Positions 1 to 8,900 of a DNA stretch of 16,807 nt are shown one piece after another (positions within the stretch are counted from its first letter, which is position 1; every line of letters begins with the position of its first letter). The translations under genes were made by a program, and so were the position numbers. The notes beneath the pieces were generated by a model. That model was not told where the DNA came from and did no database searches. It saw only the letters and a list, made by a program, of their open reading frames with translations. The DNA is from Gryganskiella cystojenkinii (taxonomy: Eukaryota; Mortierellomycota; Mortierellomycetes; Mortierellales; Mortierellaceae): NCBI GenBank assembly GCA_015852425.1, contig JAAAIG010000762.1, forward strand, positions 2,009 to 18,815, written 5' to 3'.

Positions 1-606
1 CAAAAAAAAAAAAAATCGAACCACTTTACAGTGGAGCAGATGTAACGTTTTTTTCCCTTAACTTTGGCAGCCAGTTACCAGTCAATGGGGCATGCACCGT
101 TTTTTTTTTTGGGAACAGAGAGTTCCGCCATCCAAATCGGATACAAATAATCACATCAAGCTAAAAGAAGGCACGCAGAGAAAGCAAGGTCGTCATCTGA
201 GGAAAATAAGCATTTTCAGTAAAAAGTGATCGAAAAAAAAGTTGGCTCGTGCATTTGTCGTGGTTTGGACCGATCAAAACACTTTTTACATACATATTTC
301 GGAGGGACGCGTTGTTGAAGAGGTCGTCTTTTTGCCAAACGATATTGCTCTACCTTAGTGGTTTCCTACTGAACAGTACGGGATATTAAAGAAAGATACC
401 TGGAGAAAGAACAACGAACAGAACCTATTTTACGCAGATGAGTCCACCTAAGATCGAAAAGTCGATCCTTGAGAGAGGCACAAAACGAAATCTCCTCTAT
501 CACAACATTTTCCAAGTCACGTGCAAATCACACTCTGTTGCTTCATTTTCGAACAAATGTTGATCTGCTTCCTCATGCTCTTTGTCAATTTTTTGTCTCT
601 CATACA
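1..606. other. Upstream spacer and probable 5' leader of the SWAP gene
   Basis: No gene is supported here. The window opens in an A14 run, and T7-T12 runs follow near 48-55 and 101-112. An ATG at 438 opens a 41-codon reading frame that stops at 561-563, before the chosen SWAP start at 607. It could be an upstream ORF if transcription begins before 438, although its start context is weak (C at -3). No similarity was recognised in it. No clear TATA box was seen. Confidence 0.5.
438..563 (+). other. Possible 41-codon uORF in the SWAP leader
   Basis: An ATG at 438 opens a frame starting MSPPKIEKSILERG and ending in TGA at 561-563. It is in a different frame from the SWAP start at 607 and ends 43 nt before it. 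It could repress translation if the transcript includes it. Alternatively, it could be an upstream coding exon spliced to a downstream acceptor; the stretch ending CTCTCGTCCACAG at 648-660 looks acceptor-like. Neither reading can be settled from sequence alone. Confidence 0.25.
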
Positions 607-2731
607 ATGTGGAATGATCCTGACCTGGACACTCAACGCGATCGACACTCTCGTCCACAGCGATCGCGTGGGAGGACACGGCGAGGAAGCGGAGGGGGGA
701 AAAGACAGACAAACGGGCACGACCAAGAAGAGGAACTGATCGCATTCGGGTACGAGGCATTCATCTTCAGGAACGATGGCGTTGCCGAGGCTATCGAACA
801 TGGCCAGTTGATGATCACTTGGCAAGGACAGGACCCTTCGGACGAGAGTGCCATGTGGCTTGACAGGTAAAGCTGCTGCTGACGAGATGTATACTGGAAA
901 CCACTGCGCTTACGTTTTCAATACCCGTATTATGGATGGATGTCACGAAAATGGAAAATGATCGCTGCTGTTCTTGCAGCTTGAGGTACTATCAAGATAC
1001 AAGTGAAGATGGCCCCAATGTGGTCATCTCCAATACCGCCATGGCGGTCGAGAAGCGATGGTGAAGGATTTGGAACCCTCGCTACTATCCTCGCCTCTAA
1101 CAGCGCTTTTTTTGCTTTTTGCATAATTAGGTATGACGGACGGAATCTGCTGGACAGTGAGAGGCTCTTTTCCGGTCCTCGAGAACTCTATGACGAACAT
1201 ATACTTTACCACGACGATGACGATTCTGAGCTGGATCAGGAACGATTTGCAGATCTCGACTCGGATGAGGAGCTTCTCTTTGATATGGATGAAGACGAAC
1301 GGAAAGAATTTTTAGGTAATTTCATACTCGTGAAAAATCATAGCGCTATTTTTAAAGTCTGCATGCCCGTCGGTACTAGCGATCTCCCTTAACAACGGAT
1401 AGAGGAGAAACGACAAGCGAGAGAGCCCTCCAACTATACAGGTATCGGATATGATTATGGCGAAACCGAAGGATCCGCAGAACCGTCCTATCAGATTCAC
1501 TTTGAGGTCCCAGATGGCATGGTCGTGGTAAGACGGATGAACAAATGAAAAACACCTAGTCACGCCTCGCTCGGAATCCTTGTCATCGCCAAAGGACAAA
1601 TACAGCTGACTTGTTAATTTTACTTCTATATTACACTTTTGTTAGCCGGACAGTCAAAAGGTGCTTGCCCTGATCGAGAGAACTGCCAAATTTGTCAACA
1701 ATAGCTCAGAACCGACCATGGAGATCATCTTACAGGCAAAACAAGCTACCAACCCAAACTTTGCATTTATGAGCCGACGCCACCCTCTCTTCCAGTTTTA
1801 CAAACATGTTCGGTGGCTCATGCAGACGGGCTTGTACGAGACCGAGGAAGAGTTCCGACAAAGGGAGGAAGAAGAAGTCAAAGCTGAGCAGGAAGCAGCC
1901 GACCAACGTTCTCTGAAGGCTTCTCGTGATTACAAAGACAAGTGAGTTATTTTCTATTCTCTTTTTCTTCATTTTTCCCATCTATTCATTCCTGTGAAAA
2001 AAAAGCTCTGGTTCAGGTCGCCATTCGACCCTACCAATCTTGTTCTAAGATGAGGCTCATGTGTTTTAAACCCCTACGTCTCCTTCTCCACTCGCAACCA
2101 TAGAGAATACCCACATGCCGATATCGAAGAGATTATCGAAAAGACAATCGATTTTTTGCTTTTGAGTGAACATGCCTCTGTTTTTGAACGGGTCCTTTTG
2201 GAGAGCAACGACCTTCGCTTCGGGTTCATACGCAAGAACCATATCTGGCATCAACATTATGCTTCCAGGAGGAGTATTGTTAGTGCGAATCGGGAGAATT
2301 TTAAGACCCCCGAAACCCAGCCTGAATCCGAGCCGCACATTGACACCTCTGAATCGCAACTACAACAAAAGATTTCGGGAGTGATATCCGAAAAGACGAC
2401 AGTTAGTCAAACGATCGGACAAAACAGTGGCGTATCCCATCTGTCTGAGGCAGAAATTTCTGCTAAGGAATCTAGGGCAACGGAGATGCGACGTCTTGAC
2501 AGACTTCAACGGATAAAGGAACTCTTTCAACAAAAACATAAGACGGACGAGACCATGATCGACAGCAAGCCTAACCAGACCAACCCCCAGAACGATGAGA
2601 GAGCCGAGCATTCTTCAGGGCTGGGTTCGCGGTCTCGAGAGAGATCCATGTCTCGATCACGGTCATCATCACCGTCAGGCTATCCTTCACCACCACCTCG
2701 ATGGTCAATATCACGGCCTGACTCGGGATGA
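607..2731 (+). CDS. SFSWAP: SWAP-family splicing regulator with two SURP modules and an RS tail
   Basis: This is a homologue of metazoan suppressor-of-white-apricot, a nuclear regulator of alternative splicing whose SURP modules contact the spliceosome. Exons inferred by phase and similarity: 607-866, 1131-1315, 1403-1527, 1646-1941, 2104-2731 (1,494 nt, 497 residues). An Arg-rich N terminus leads into the DRY/EERY domain (residues about 44-190), with ELIAFGYEAFIF, WQG and DRYDGRNLL across intron 1 and NYTGIGYDYG in exon 3. SURP1 (about 195-245) contains ALIERTAKFV and HPLFQFYK. SURP2 (about 292-345) contains EEIIEKTIDFLL and HIWHQHY. A basic helix (MRRLDRLQRIKELFQQ) and an RS tail (SRSRERSMSRSRSSS) finish the protein. 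The start at 607 has A at -3 and is the only ATG in this frame upstream of the domain. The N terminus is the least certain part. Introns are 264, 87, 118 and 162 nt. Confidence 0.9.
867..1130 (+). other. SWAP intron 1 (longest intron in the window)
   Basis: The donor GTAAAG follows CTTGACAG, and the acceptor is a T-rich tract ending in ATAATTAG at 1130. Splicing joins AG to G and restores the conserved Asp-Arg-Tyr-Asp-Gly motif of the DRY/EERY domain. If the intron is retained, the codon after Arg reads TAA at 868-870, ending translation before most of the domain. At 264 nt it is clearly longer than the other introns in this gene. Confidence 0.85.
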
Positions 2732-3875
2732 AAATGATAAAGAGACTAGTGGTATCTTTTGTCCCTGAACAACAAACAGCCCTTTCTCCGGACCTTCCGA
2801 CATTATTTCTTCTTTACTTTGCTTTATCTTTGTTGGTCCCAATGTTGACAGGAAATAAGCGAAAGCCGGAATACAAGAGCTGTTTGTGTGTACACGAAGT
2901 AATATTGGGATTGATGATGACTCAAATATAGCAACGGGAGTGACTTTGTTTTGTTGTGGTTGCCAATATTGCAACGGTCTGCCCAGACGCATATTTGCCC
3001 ATTTGTTGACGTGCAATAAGGTGGGAGGAGCAACTCAGAAAAGGAATTTGAGCGTAAAACAAGAAAAGATTTCAGCGGGAGTCTTGGGCTGCTTCCTCCT
3101 TGGATGCATGTCCAATTAGATTCTCAAGAGCGCATTTGGGGGACCTTAACCAACTCATATATCTTTTTTGTCTACCAGTTGGCGCTGCTGTGCTGATCAA
3201 GAAGAAAGTACAAGGTCCCGTCCCTCTTCGTCCTTCTTTCATTTCTCATGTTCAAGGTTTGCTGAGAAGAACAGGGCACACGCATGAATAAGAGCGAAAA
3301 ATGAGGCGCCAATCCAAAGGCAGGCCAATGTGGCACCATTTTCATTTTTCTGCATTTTTCTGTTCCATTGGTCTTTGTGTTCAATTTTGTTCTCTCTTCT
3401 TTTTCTCTGTTTCTGATTGCTTGTTTGTCGTACAGACTTCTTTCTTTTCGCTTGAACCGACCATCACCATTGTTCGCTTGATGCTCAGAACACACAAGCC
3501 ATTCTACCCACCCAGCTCTAAAATTCTTTTCTTGTTCTTTTTCTTGTGTACGACCATAAACCAAAAAAGAAAATTGGTTCTCTCCTTCCTTTTTTTTTTT
3601 TTGCTCCTGGCAATCTCCCGCGGGTCCTGGGCTAAAAGTCAAAGACAAGCATAATTGAAAGTTCATATCTTCGCCCTCTTGGGCGCTTTATCTGTCGGGC
3701 AGTGAGTTCTGCTTTTTATCATATCGATCATCTCTTTTTATTTCTCTCTTGTTCTCCTTTTACGTCTCTTTTTTCTCTCTTCACCCTTTTCTCTCACAAC
3801 CAACTCCTCGGAACTAAAAAAAAGACCTTTTCATTTTCACTCATCGCTCTGTTCATATCACATACTTTTTCAGCA
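2732..3875. other. Spacer: SWAP 3' region and long pyrimidine-rich leader of the next gene
   Basis: There is no convincing gene here. No exact AATAAA follows the SWAP stop; near matches AATAAG occur around 2853, 3014 and 3287. An imperfect palindrome around CAATATTG lies at 2959-2975, and a CCAAT sequence lies at 3309-3313. From about 3340 the + strand is strongly T- and CT-rich, with a T12 run near 3590 and a dense CT tract over 3715-3800, as is typical of fungal promoters and leaders. The long antisense frame across it is Lys/Glu-rich because it reads the complement of these tracts. Confidence 0.5.
3702..3873 (+). other. Possible 5'UTR intron ahead of the HSPA12-tail gene
   Basis: A perfect GTGAGT donor at 3702-3707 and a strong acceptor (CATACTTTTTCAG, ending at 3873) bracket a CT-rich 172-nt stretch ending two bases before the ATG at 3876. 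The reading frame is open through it but has no ATG before 3876, so this is better read as a leader intron than as coding sequence. Seen: the splice signals. Inferred: their use. Confidence 0.45.
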
Positions 3876-5483
3876 ATGGTGACCGCAACCCCCGCAACCT
3901 CGGCATCATCTTTAGATGGCTCGACGAGAGTTAAGGCACCGGTCCCAAAGCTCGGGCTCAAAAGCTCTCTGCTGCGATCGCAGGGGATAATAGTCGATTT
4001 CGATGCTATCCCACCTCCAACCTCGCCCTTGCCAATCCCTAACATGGCTTCGACTTCGTTACCTTCCACACCTGGTCCATCGCCATCATCACCTCGTCCA
4101 GCCACAAGAGTAGCATCGCATGAAAAATTATCAACATCGAGTCCTCTGGGAGCAGGACCCACGATCGTGTCATCTTCTTTACGCCCACCTCCAAGACAAC
4201 ACCAACAGCAATACCCCAGCCCATCAAGACCAAGGTCGATTGTCTCCCATATTGGGCTTAGTAACCCTCCGGACAAGAGTCTGCCCCTGCCACCTCTGCC
4301 CGTGCCAACGCTTTTACATACATATGATAATCTGACGAGTCCAAGTACCCCGACCAGTCCCACGAGTCCACGGACTCCTCTTAGTCCATCTTTTTTTGTG
4401 CCGCTGACGCCGACGCCTAAGAGCAATAATAATGGGTTCTCGACTTCCCTCCCTACGAGTGCGATGCGTTCTGTGAGTCTTGGCCGTGTGCCCATTCGAT
4501 CAGGTCGTACTAGCAAAGGCCTGAAAAGTAACAACCTGGCTGACTCGACTACAAAGGATGACCCCTTGAGTCGTGTTGAGCGCATCACCCGAGGTCGCCC
4601 ACGGCAAAGCATCGATCAGTTCAACGAATCAACAGAAGACACCACCAATAACAGCAACAACGGTATCGCTAACGGGAATGTAAATGAAGTGAACACAACG
4701 ACGCCCGCACCTGTGTCAACAACACAACGCTTGCCCACACCACCTCGCCCTCTGGGTTTGATCGCGACACAATTTTATGGGATCGAGTCCAGTATGCGTT
4801 GGCGAGAAGGTGTGGATCCCATCCAGAAGCGATTCTCGTCCTCGAACGGTGCCTGGCGTTGTCAAGACCGGTTCGCGATCTTTTTCCGTCCTGGCGATCA
4901 AATCGGACCGGATCAGATCGTGACAAAGACGTTTTGGAGTGAGGCTTGGCCTTACCCGATCGAGACTCTTTTGTACGGCACTGTCGGTGTATCCGCCGCA
5001 GAAGTTTCGTCATCTGCTGGTACTCGGACAAGAGGGGGATCGACCTCGTCTTATTCCTCCTCTGCATATTCTTCCGGTGGTCATAGTTCGGATCAAGAGG
5101 GTGATCGACAAACAACGCGTGGTCGCGTTGGAAGCAATAGCGGTAGTCAAGGGCCACGCTTCGTCTCGTCAGAATCACCACTCAAGACCTCTGCCTCGTT
5201 CCCAAGCTCGGTCATGACCAACAAGAACCGCGGCGGCAGCAACCATGACCTTAGTCACAAGAATAGCCATCTTGACCCCCGCTATATTACTTCGGACGGG
5301 GTTCAAAAGATTGCCAAGGTGGTGATTCCGATGCCCGATATCGCGATTGACCAGATGGACGTGGTCAAGGCCCCAATCAAAGTCGAATTAAGAATATTCT
5401 TGCTTGAGTCCCCGCTGAGGATTCATGCCACGGCCGTGCTCCTCGGAAGAACCGTTGCTGGTCTAACTGAGCTTTACATTTGA
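3876..5483 (+). CDS. Disordered protein ending in an HSPA12/Hsp70-like tail without an ATPase domain
   Basis: This is one uninterrupted frame of 535 residues from ATG at 3876 (context CAGCAATGG) to TGA. Residues 1 to about 290 are low complexity, rich in Ser, Pro, Thr and Asn, with a dense S/T-P block around 154-183 (TSPSTPTSPTSPRTPLSP) that would suit proline-directed kinases. From about residue 290 the sequence becomes fold-like: FYGIESSMRWREGVDPIQKRF, then WRCQDRFAIFFRPGDQI. After a Ser/Gly-rich insertion (about 376-469) come YITSDGVQKIAKVVIPMPD and VELRIFLLESPLRIHATAV. This order of motifs recalls the extreme C-terminal part of HSPA12-type Hsp70 proteins (W-C-x-D-x-F, ITDPGVKK, hydrophobic-F-G-x-T-E-I-x-x-T-A). 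No phosphate-binding ATPase motifs are visible in or upstream of it. The family link is from remembered patterns, not an alignment. Function is unknown. Confidence 0.8.
   Translation: MVTATPATSASSLDGSTRVKAPVPKLGLKSSLLRSQGIIVDFDAIPPPTSPLPIPNMASTSLPSTPGPSPSSPRPATRVASHEKLSTSSPLGAGPTIVSSSLRPPPRQHQQQYPSPSRPRSIVSHIGLSNPPDKSLPLPPLPVPTLLHTYDNLTSPSTPTSPTSPRTPLSPSFFVPLTPTPKSNNNGFSTSLPTSAMRSVSLGRVPIRSGRTSKGLKSNNLADSTTKDDPLSRVERITRGRPRQSIDQFNESTEDTTNNSNNGIANGNVNEVNTTTPAPVSTTQRLPTPPRPLGLIATQFYGIESSMRWREGVDPIQKRFSSSNGAWRCQDRFAIFFRPGDQIGPDQIVTKTFWSEAWPYPIETLLYGTVGVSAAEVSSSAGTRTRGGSTSSYSSSAYSSGGHSSDQEGDRQTTRGRVGSNSGSQGPRFVSSESPLKTSASFPSSVMTNKNRGGSNHDLSHKNSHLDPRYITSDGVQKIAKVVIPMPDIAIDQMDVVKAPIKVELRIFLLESPLRIHATAVLLGRTVAGLTELYI
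4335..4426 (+). repeat. S/T-P-rich codon repeat region in the HSPA12-tail protein
   Basis: Imperfect repetition of short Ser-Pro and Thr-Pro codon pairs gives a run of proline-directed motifs (TSP, STP, TSP, TSP, RTP, LSP, then LTPTP). It is degenerate at the DNA level and looks like ordinary low-complexity expansion in a disordered segment. Confidence 0.6.
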
Positions 5484-5488
5484 TAATT

Positions 5489-5508
5489 TGTGTGTGTGTG
5501 TGTGTGTG
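5489..5508 (+). repeat. (TG)10 microsatellite
   Basis: Ten perfect TG dinucleotides lie six bases after the stop codon of the HSPA12-tail gene, within its 3'UTR. Such tracts are usually length-polymorphic. Confidence 0.95.
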
Positions 5509-5717
5509 TTGTTTCTTTGGTTCCTTTTGTTCCATTTCGCATATTTTTTTCAAGCATTCTATTTTCCTCTGTATCCATCTCTGATATCTAGCCCACACAC
5601 ACATCATTCCCTTGTCCGTTGACTTTTTTTTTTTGTTCCATTTTCTTATTGTACAGGTTTATTCATCTATCCTTCCCTTGCTGTTTAAAATGCATAAAAT
5701 CGCACGCAAACCCAAAA

Positions 5718-5723
5718 AATAAA
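5718..5723 (+). terminator. Poly(A) signal AATAAA
   Basis: An exact AATAAA in an A-rich stretch, 235 nt after the stop of the HSPA12-tail gene and before the aminopeptidase leader. It is placed well to end the upstream transcript. It was identified by motif and position only. Confidence 0.45.
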
Positions 5724-5887
5724 AAAACTCGATTTTCCCACGAAAGAACAAAAGGAATCGCGCCTCTTTTTGGTCTCGTCACGGTGCTCTCACTCCCTCA
5801 CTCGCTCACGTACTCAGATTTTCCCGCAACTTTCTTACGGGCTGAGGACATACGGCACCCTATTTTTTGTCTTTGTGGGAAAGAGAG

Positions 5888-5953
5888 ATGATTTTTTTCT
5901 TCTTTCTCCTCCTCCTTTTCATTCCCTCCCACAGCACATTAACCAATCAGACC
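5888..5953 (+). other. Alternative in-frame start giving a hydrophobic leader to the aminopeptidase
   Basis: ATG at 5888 is in frame with the start at 5954 and would add 22 residues beginning MIFFFFLLLLFIPSHS, a hydrophobic stretch like a signal-peptide core but without a basic N-terminal region. Its context (G at -3, A at +4) is weaker than that at 5954. The hydrophobicity may simply reflect translation of a T-rich leader. Confidence 0.3.
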
Positions 5954-8900
5954 ATGGATCCCCATGCAGGAACAGGGCGCGTTGTCCTCCCAACAAACGT
6001 CAGACCTACCCATTACGACCTCACATTGACCCCTGATCTCGTCAATTTTTCATTCCATGGTCACGTCCTGATTAATCTCGACGTCAACCAACCCACCACC
6101 GCCATCACCCTCAACAGCAACCAGCTCGTTATCGTCTCTGCCAAGCTCACTAACCTCGCCCTGAAGACCGAGTCAAGGTATGATAATCTCTACTTTTTCC
6201 TTTTTTTGTCTTTGATCTCTTGTTGGGAAGTGATCGAGATAACGCGTGTTTGGGGGTTTGGGGAGGGGGAGAGTTCTCTGTGGCCTAAAAAGAAAGCCTC
6301 GTCTGAAATATATCACTTTATCTTATTACTTATTATTGTCATCTTGAAAAATGGATATAGCCAAGATGCAACTGATATCACACTCGACAAGACGAACGAG
6401 ACTGCGACTCTTACCTTCGCAGATGAACTTCAGCCCGGATCGACCGCGGTGCTTCACATCGTCTTCAAGGGTATTTTGAACGAGAGCATGAACGGCTTTT
6501 ACAGAAGTTCGTTCAAGGACAACGATGGCAAGACCCATTACATCGCCACGACCCAGTTCGAGGCCACGGATGCCCGCAAGGCTTTCCCATGCTGGGATGA
6601 GGTAAAGAAAGATTTTATTTTTTTGAATCAACAGCAGCAACCGCCCCCCCCCCCCCTTTCATGTTCTTCCCCACCCTCGTTATTGACATCATCGGGGGTT
6701 ATTTCAACTACCCCAGACGACAAACCAACTGACCACTAACCCCTGAAACCGCTCTCAACCCCTTACCCGCCCTGCTACGACAACTATATAGCCCGCGATC
6801 AAGGCAACCTTTGATATCACATTGCGCGTTCCCTCGGATTTGGTTGCCCTTTCAAACATGAATGTCATCTCGGAGAAGGATATCGGTCAGAGTGGCAAAG
6901 TCAAGGGCGATTCCACCAAGGGACCCGAGGGTGCGCCCTCGACACAAAAGGGCGATGTGCCTTCTACCCAAAAGGGAGATGTTCCCTCGACTCAAAAGGG
7001 AGACGTTCCCTCGACTCAAAAGGGAGACGTTCCCTCGACTCAGAAGGGTGATGTTCCCTCGACGCAGAAGGGTGATGTTCCCTCGACGCAGAAGGGTGAT
7101 GTTCCCTCGACTCAAAAGGGAGATGTTCCGTCAACACAGAAGGGTGACTCTGTCGGATACACTGGATCGCTCAAGGAGGTCAAGTTTGCCACCACCCCTG
7201 TCATGTCTACCTACGTAAGTTAGATGCTCCCTTGCGTTTATATGGATCCATATAGCATTACGAGATCTTATTTTTATGCTAACATTTGGACGAAATCTCT
7301 CCTCCCGAAAATAGTTGGTGGCCTTCATTGTCGGCAAGTTTGAGTACATCGAGACTGTGACCAAGAACTTGCCCCAGCCCATTACCTGCCGTGTTTATGT
7401 TCTTCCCGGAAAGACCGAGGAGGCTGAGTTTGCGCTCTCGGTCACGCCTCTCGCCTTGGAGTACTTTACAGAGTTGTTTGGTGTCGCTTACCCTCTCCCC
7501 AAGATGGATCTGATTACCATTCCCGATTTCGAGTCTGGCGCCATGGAGAACTGGGGTTTGGTTACCTACCGTGCAATCCGTCTCCTCTTCAACGAGAAGA
7601 CCAGTGATCTGAGCTACAAGCGTCATATCGCCGTATGTTGAGAACTCGAGTCTCGGAGATGACCTCACGTTTTCATTGTTTTATAACAGTCACCTTTTTC
7701 TGACTTCCCTACTCTAGTATACCATCTGCCACGAGATTGCTCATCAGTGGTTCGGAAACTTGGTCACCATGGATTGGTGGGATTACCTCTGGCTGAACGA
7801 AGGGTTCGCTACCTGGGTCGGAAACTTGGCCGTCTCGAAATTCTTCCCCGAATGGGATAACTGGTCGTACTTTATCGCCGACGGCTTCCAAATGGGCTTG
7901 GCCTTGGATGGTCTTCGCAGCTCTCACCCTATCGAGGTCCCCTGTAAACACCCTCATGAGATCCATCAGATCTTTGACGCGATCAGTTACTACAAGGGTG
8001 CCTCCTGTATTCGCATGCTGAGTGCCTGGTTGGGACTCGATGTGTTCTTGAAGGGTATTCGTCGGTACATGAAGAAGCATGCGTACAAGAACACAAGCAC
8101 AGAGGATCTCTGGGCAGCGCTCAGTGAGGAGTCGGGAGTCGATGTCGGAGCTTTTATGAACGCTTGGATCAAGCAAGTTGGCGTAAGTGCCAATGATATA
8201 TCTCTACCCCCTTTTTTGTTACGTATTTGTTGGACTTTTGCCTCTGTCTCGAAAAGAAATATTCGTCCTGCTAAATATTGGTACTTCCCTGAATAGTACC
8301 CCGTGGTCGATGTTGAGGAAAACGCGGATGCTAGTGCCTTGACCGTCAAGCAGTCTCGTTACTTGTCCTCTGGAGATCTCGCGCCTGAGGAGGATACCGC
8401 TCGCTGGACCATTCCCTTGGGCATTGCACCCGAGCATAGCGATGCCAAGCACAAGACCCCGTTGCTGACTGAGGACTCTGTGGCTGTGAATTTGGAGAAA
8501 AGCGGTCATTACATCGTCAACTCTGGCTACAACGGATTTTTCCGTACCGCTTACCCTCCTGCGGCTTTGACCCGGATCAGTCAACAAATCAAGGCCAAGG
8601 ATCCTCTCTTCACACCTGGTGATCGTGTTGGCCTCCTGGCAGATTTGGGCGCATTGAGCAAGAGTGGTCACGTCAAGACCTCTTCTCTCTTGGAGTTGCT
8701 CGAGTCCTTTGAGGAGGAGGATCAGTACGTCGTTTGGGTTGCCATCGCGGAACGTGTGAACGTTCTCTCGTCCGTGTTTTATCAACAACCCGAGGATTTC
8801 CAAAAAGCTCTTGAGAAGTTCCAACGGTCCCTGTTCTCCAAGGCCGCGGCCAAGCTTGGTTGGGAACCCAAGAAGACGGACGACTACCGTTCGACTCTCT

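Larger units (their letters stand above)
5484..5953. other. Spacer: 3'UTR of the HSPA12-tail gene and leader of the aminopeptidase gene
   Basis: It holds a TG microsatellite just after the stop, a T9 run near 5625, an AATAAA signal at 5718-5723 and then a CT-rich leader. The last part contains an in-frame ATG at 5888 upstream of the preferred aminopeptidase start at 5954. No separate gene was seen. Confidence 0.55.

Noticed and set aside
1..30. GGTTCGA followed by a T-run on the minus strand at the window edge (B-box plus terminator look)
   Set aside because: No A-box or foldable tRNA in the adjacent sequence; too short and too close to the edge to support.
3172..3666. 164-residue antisense frame in the spacer before the HSPA12-tail gene
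   Set aside because: Its Lys/Glu-rich composition is the complement of the T- and CT-rich promoter tracts; no domain or family pattern, and no splice-like structure.
3702..3875. N-terminal extension of the HSPA12-tail protein from an upstream GTG
   Set aside because: No ATG in the extension, CT-rich Phe/Ser/Leu translation, and a splice donor and acceptor bracket exactly this stretch.
3794..4612. 272-residue antisense frame over the Ser/Pro-rich part of the HSPA12-tail gene
   Set aside because: A shadow of low-complexity sense coding sequence (Gly/Val/Leu-rich as the complement of Ser/Pro/Thr codons).
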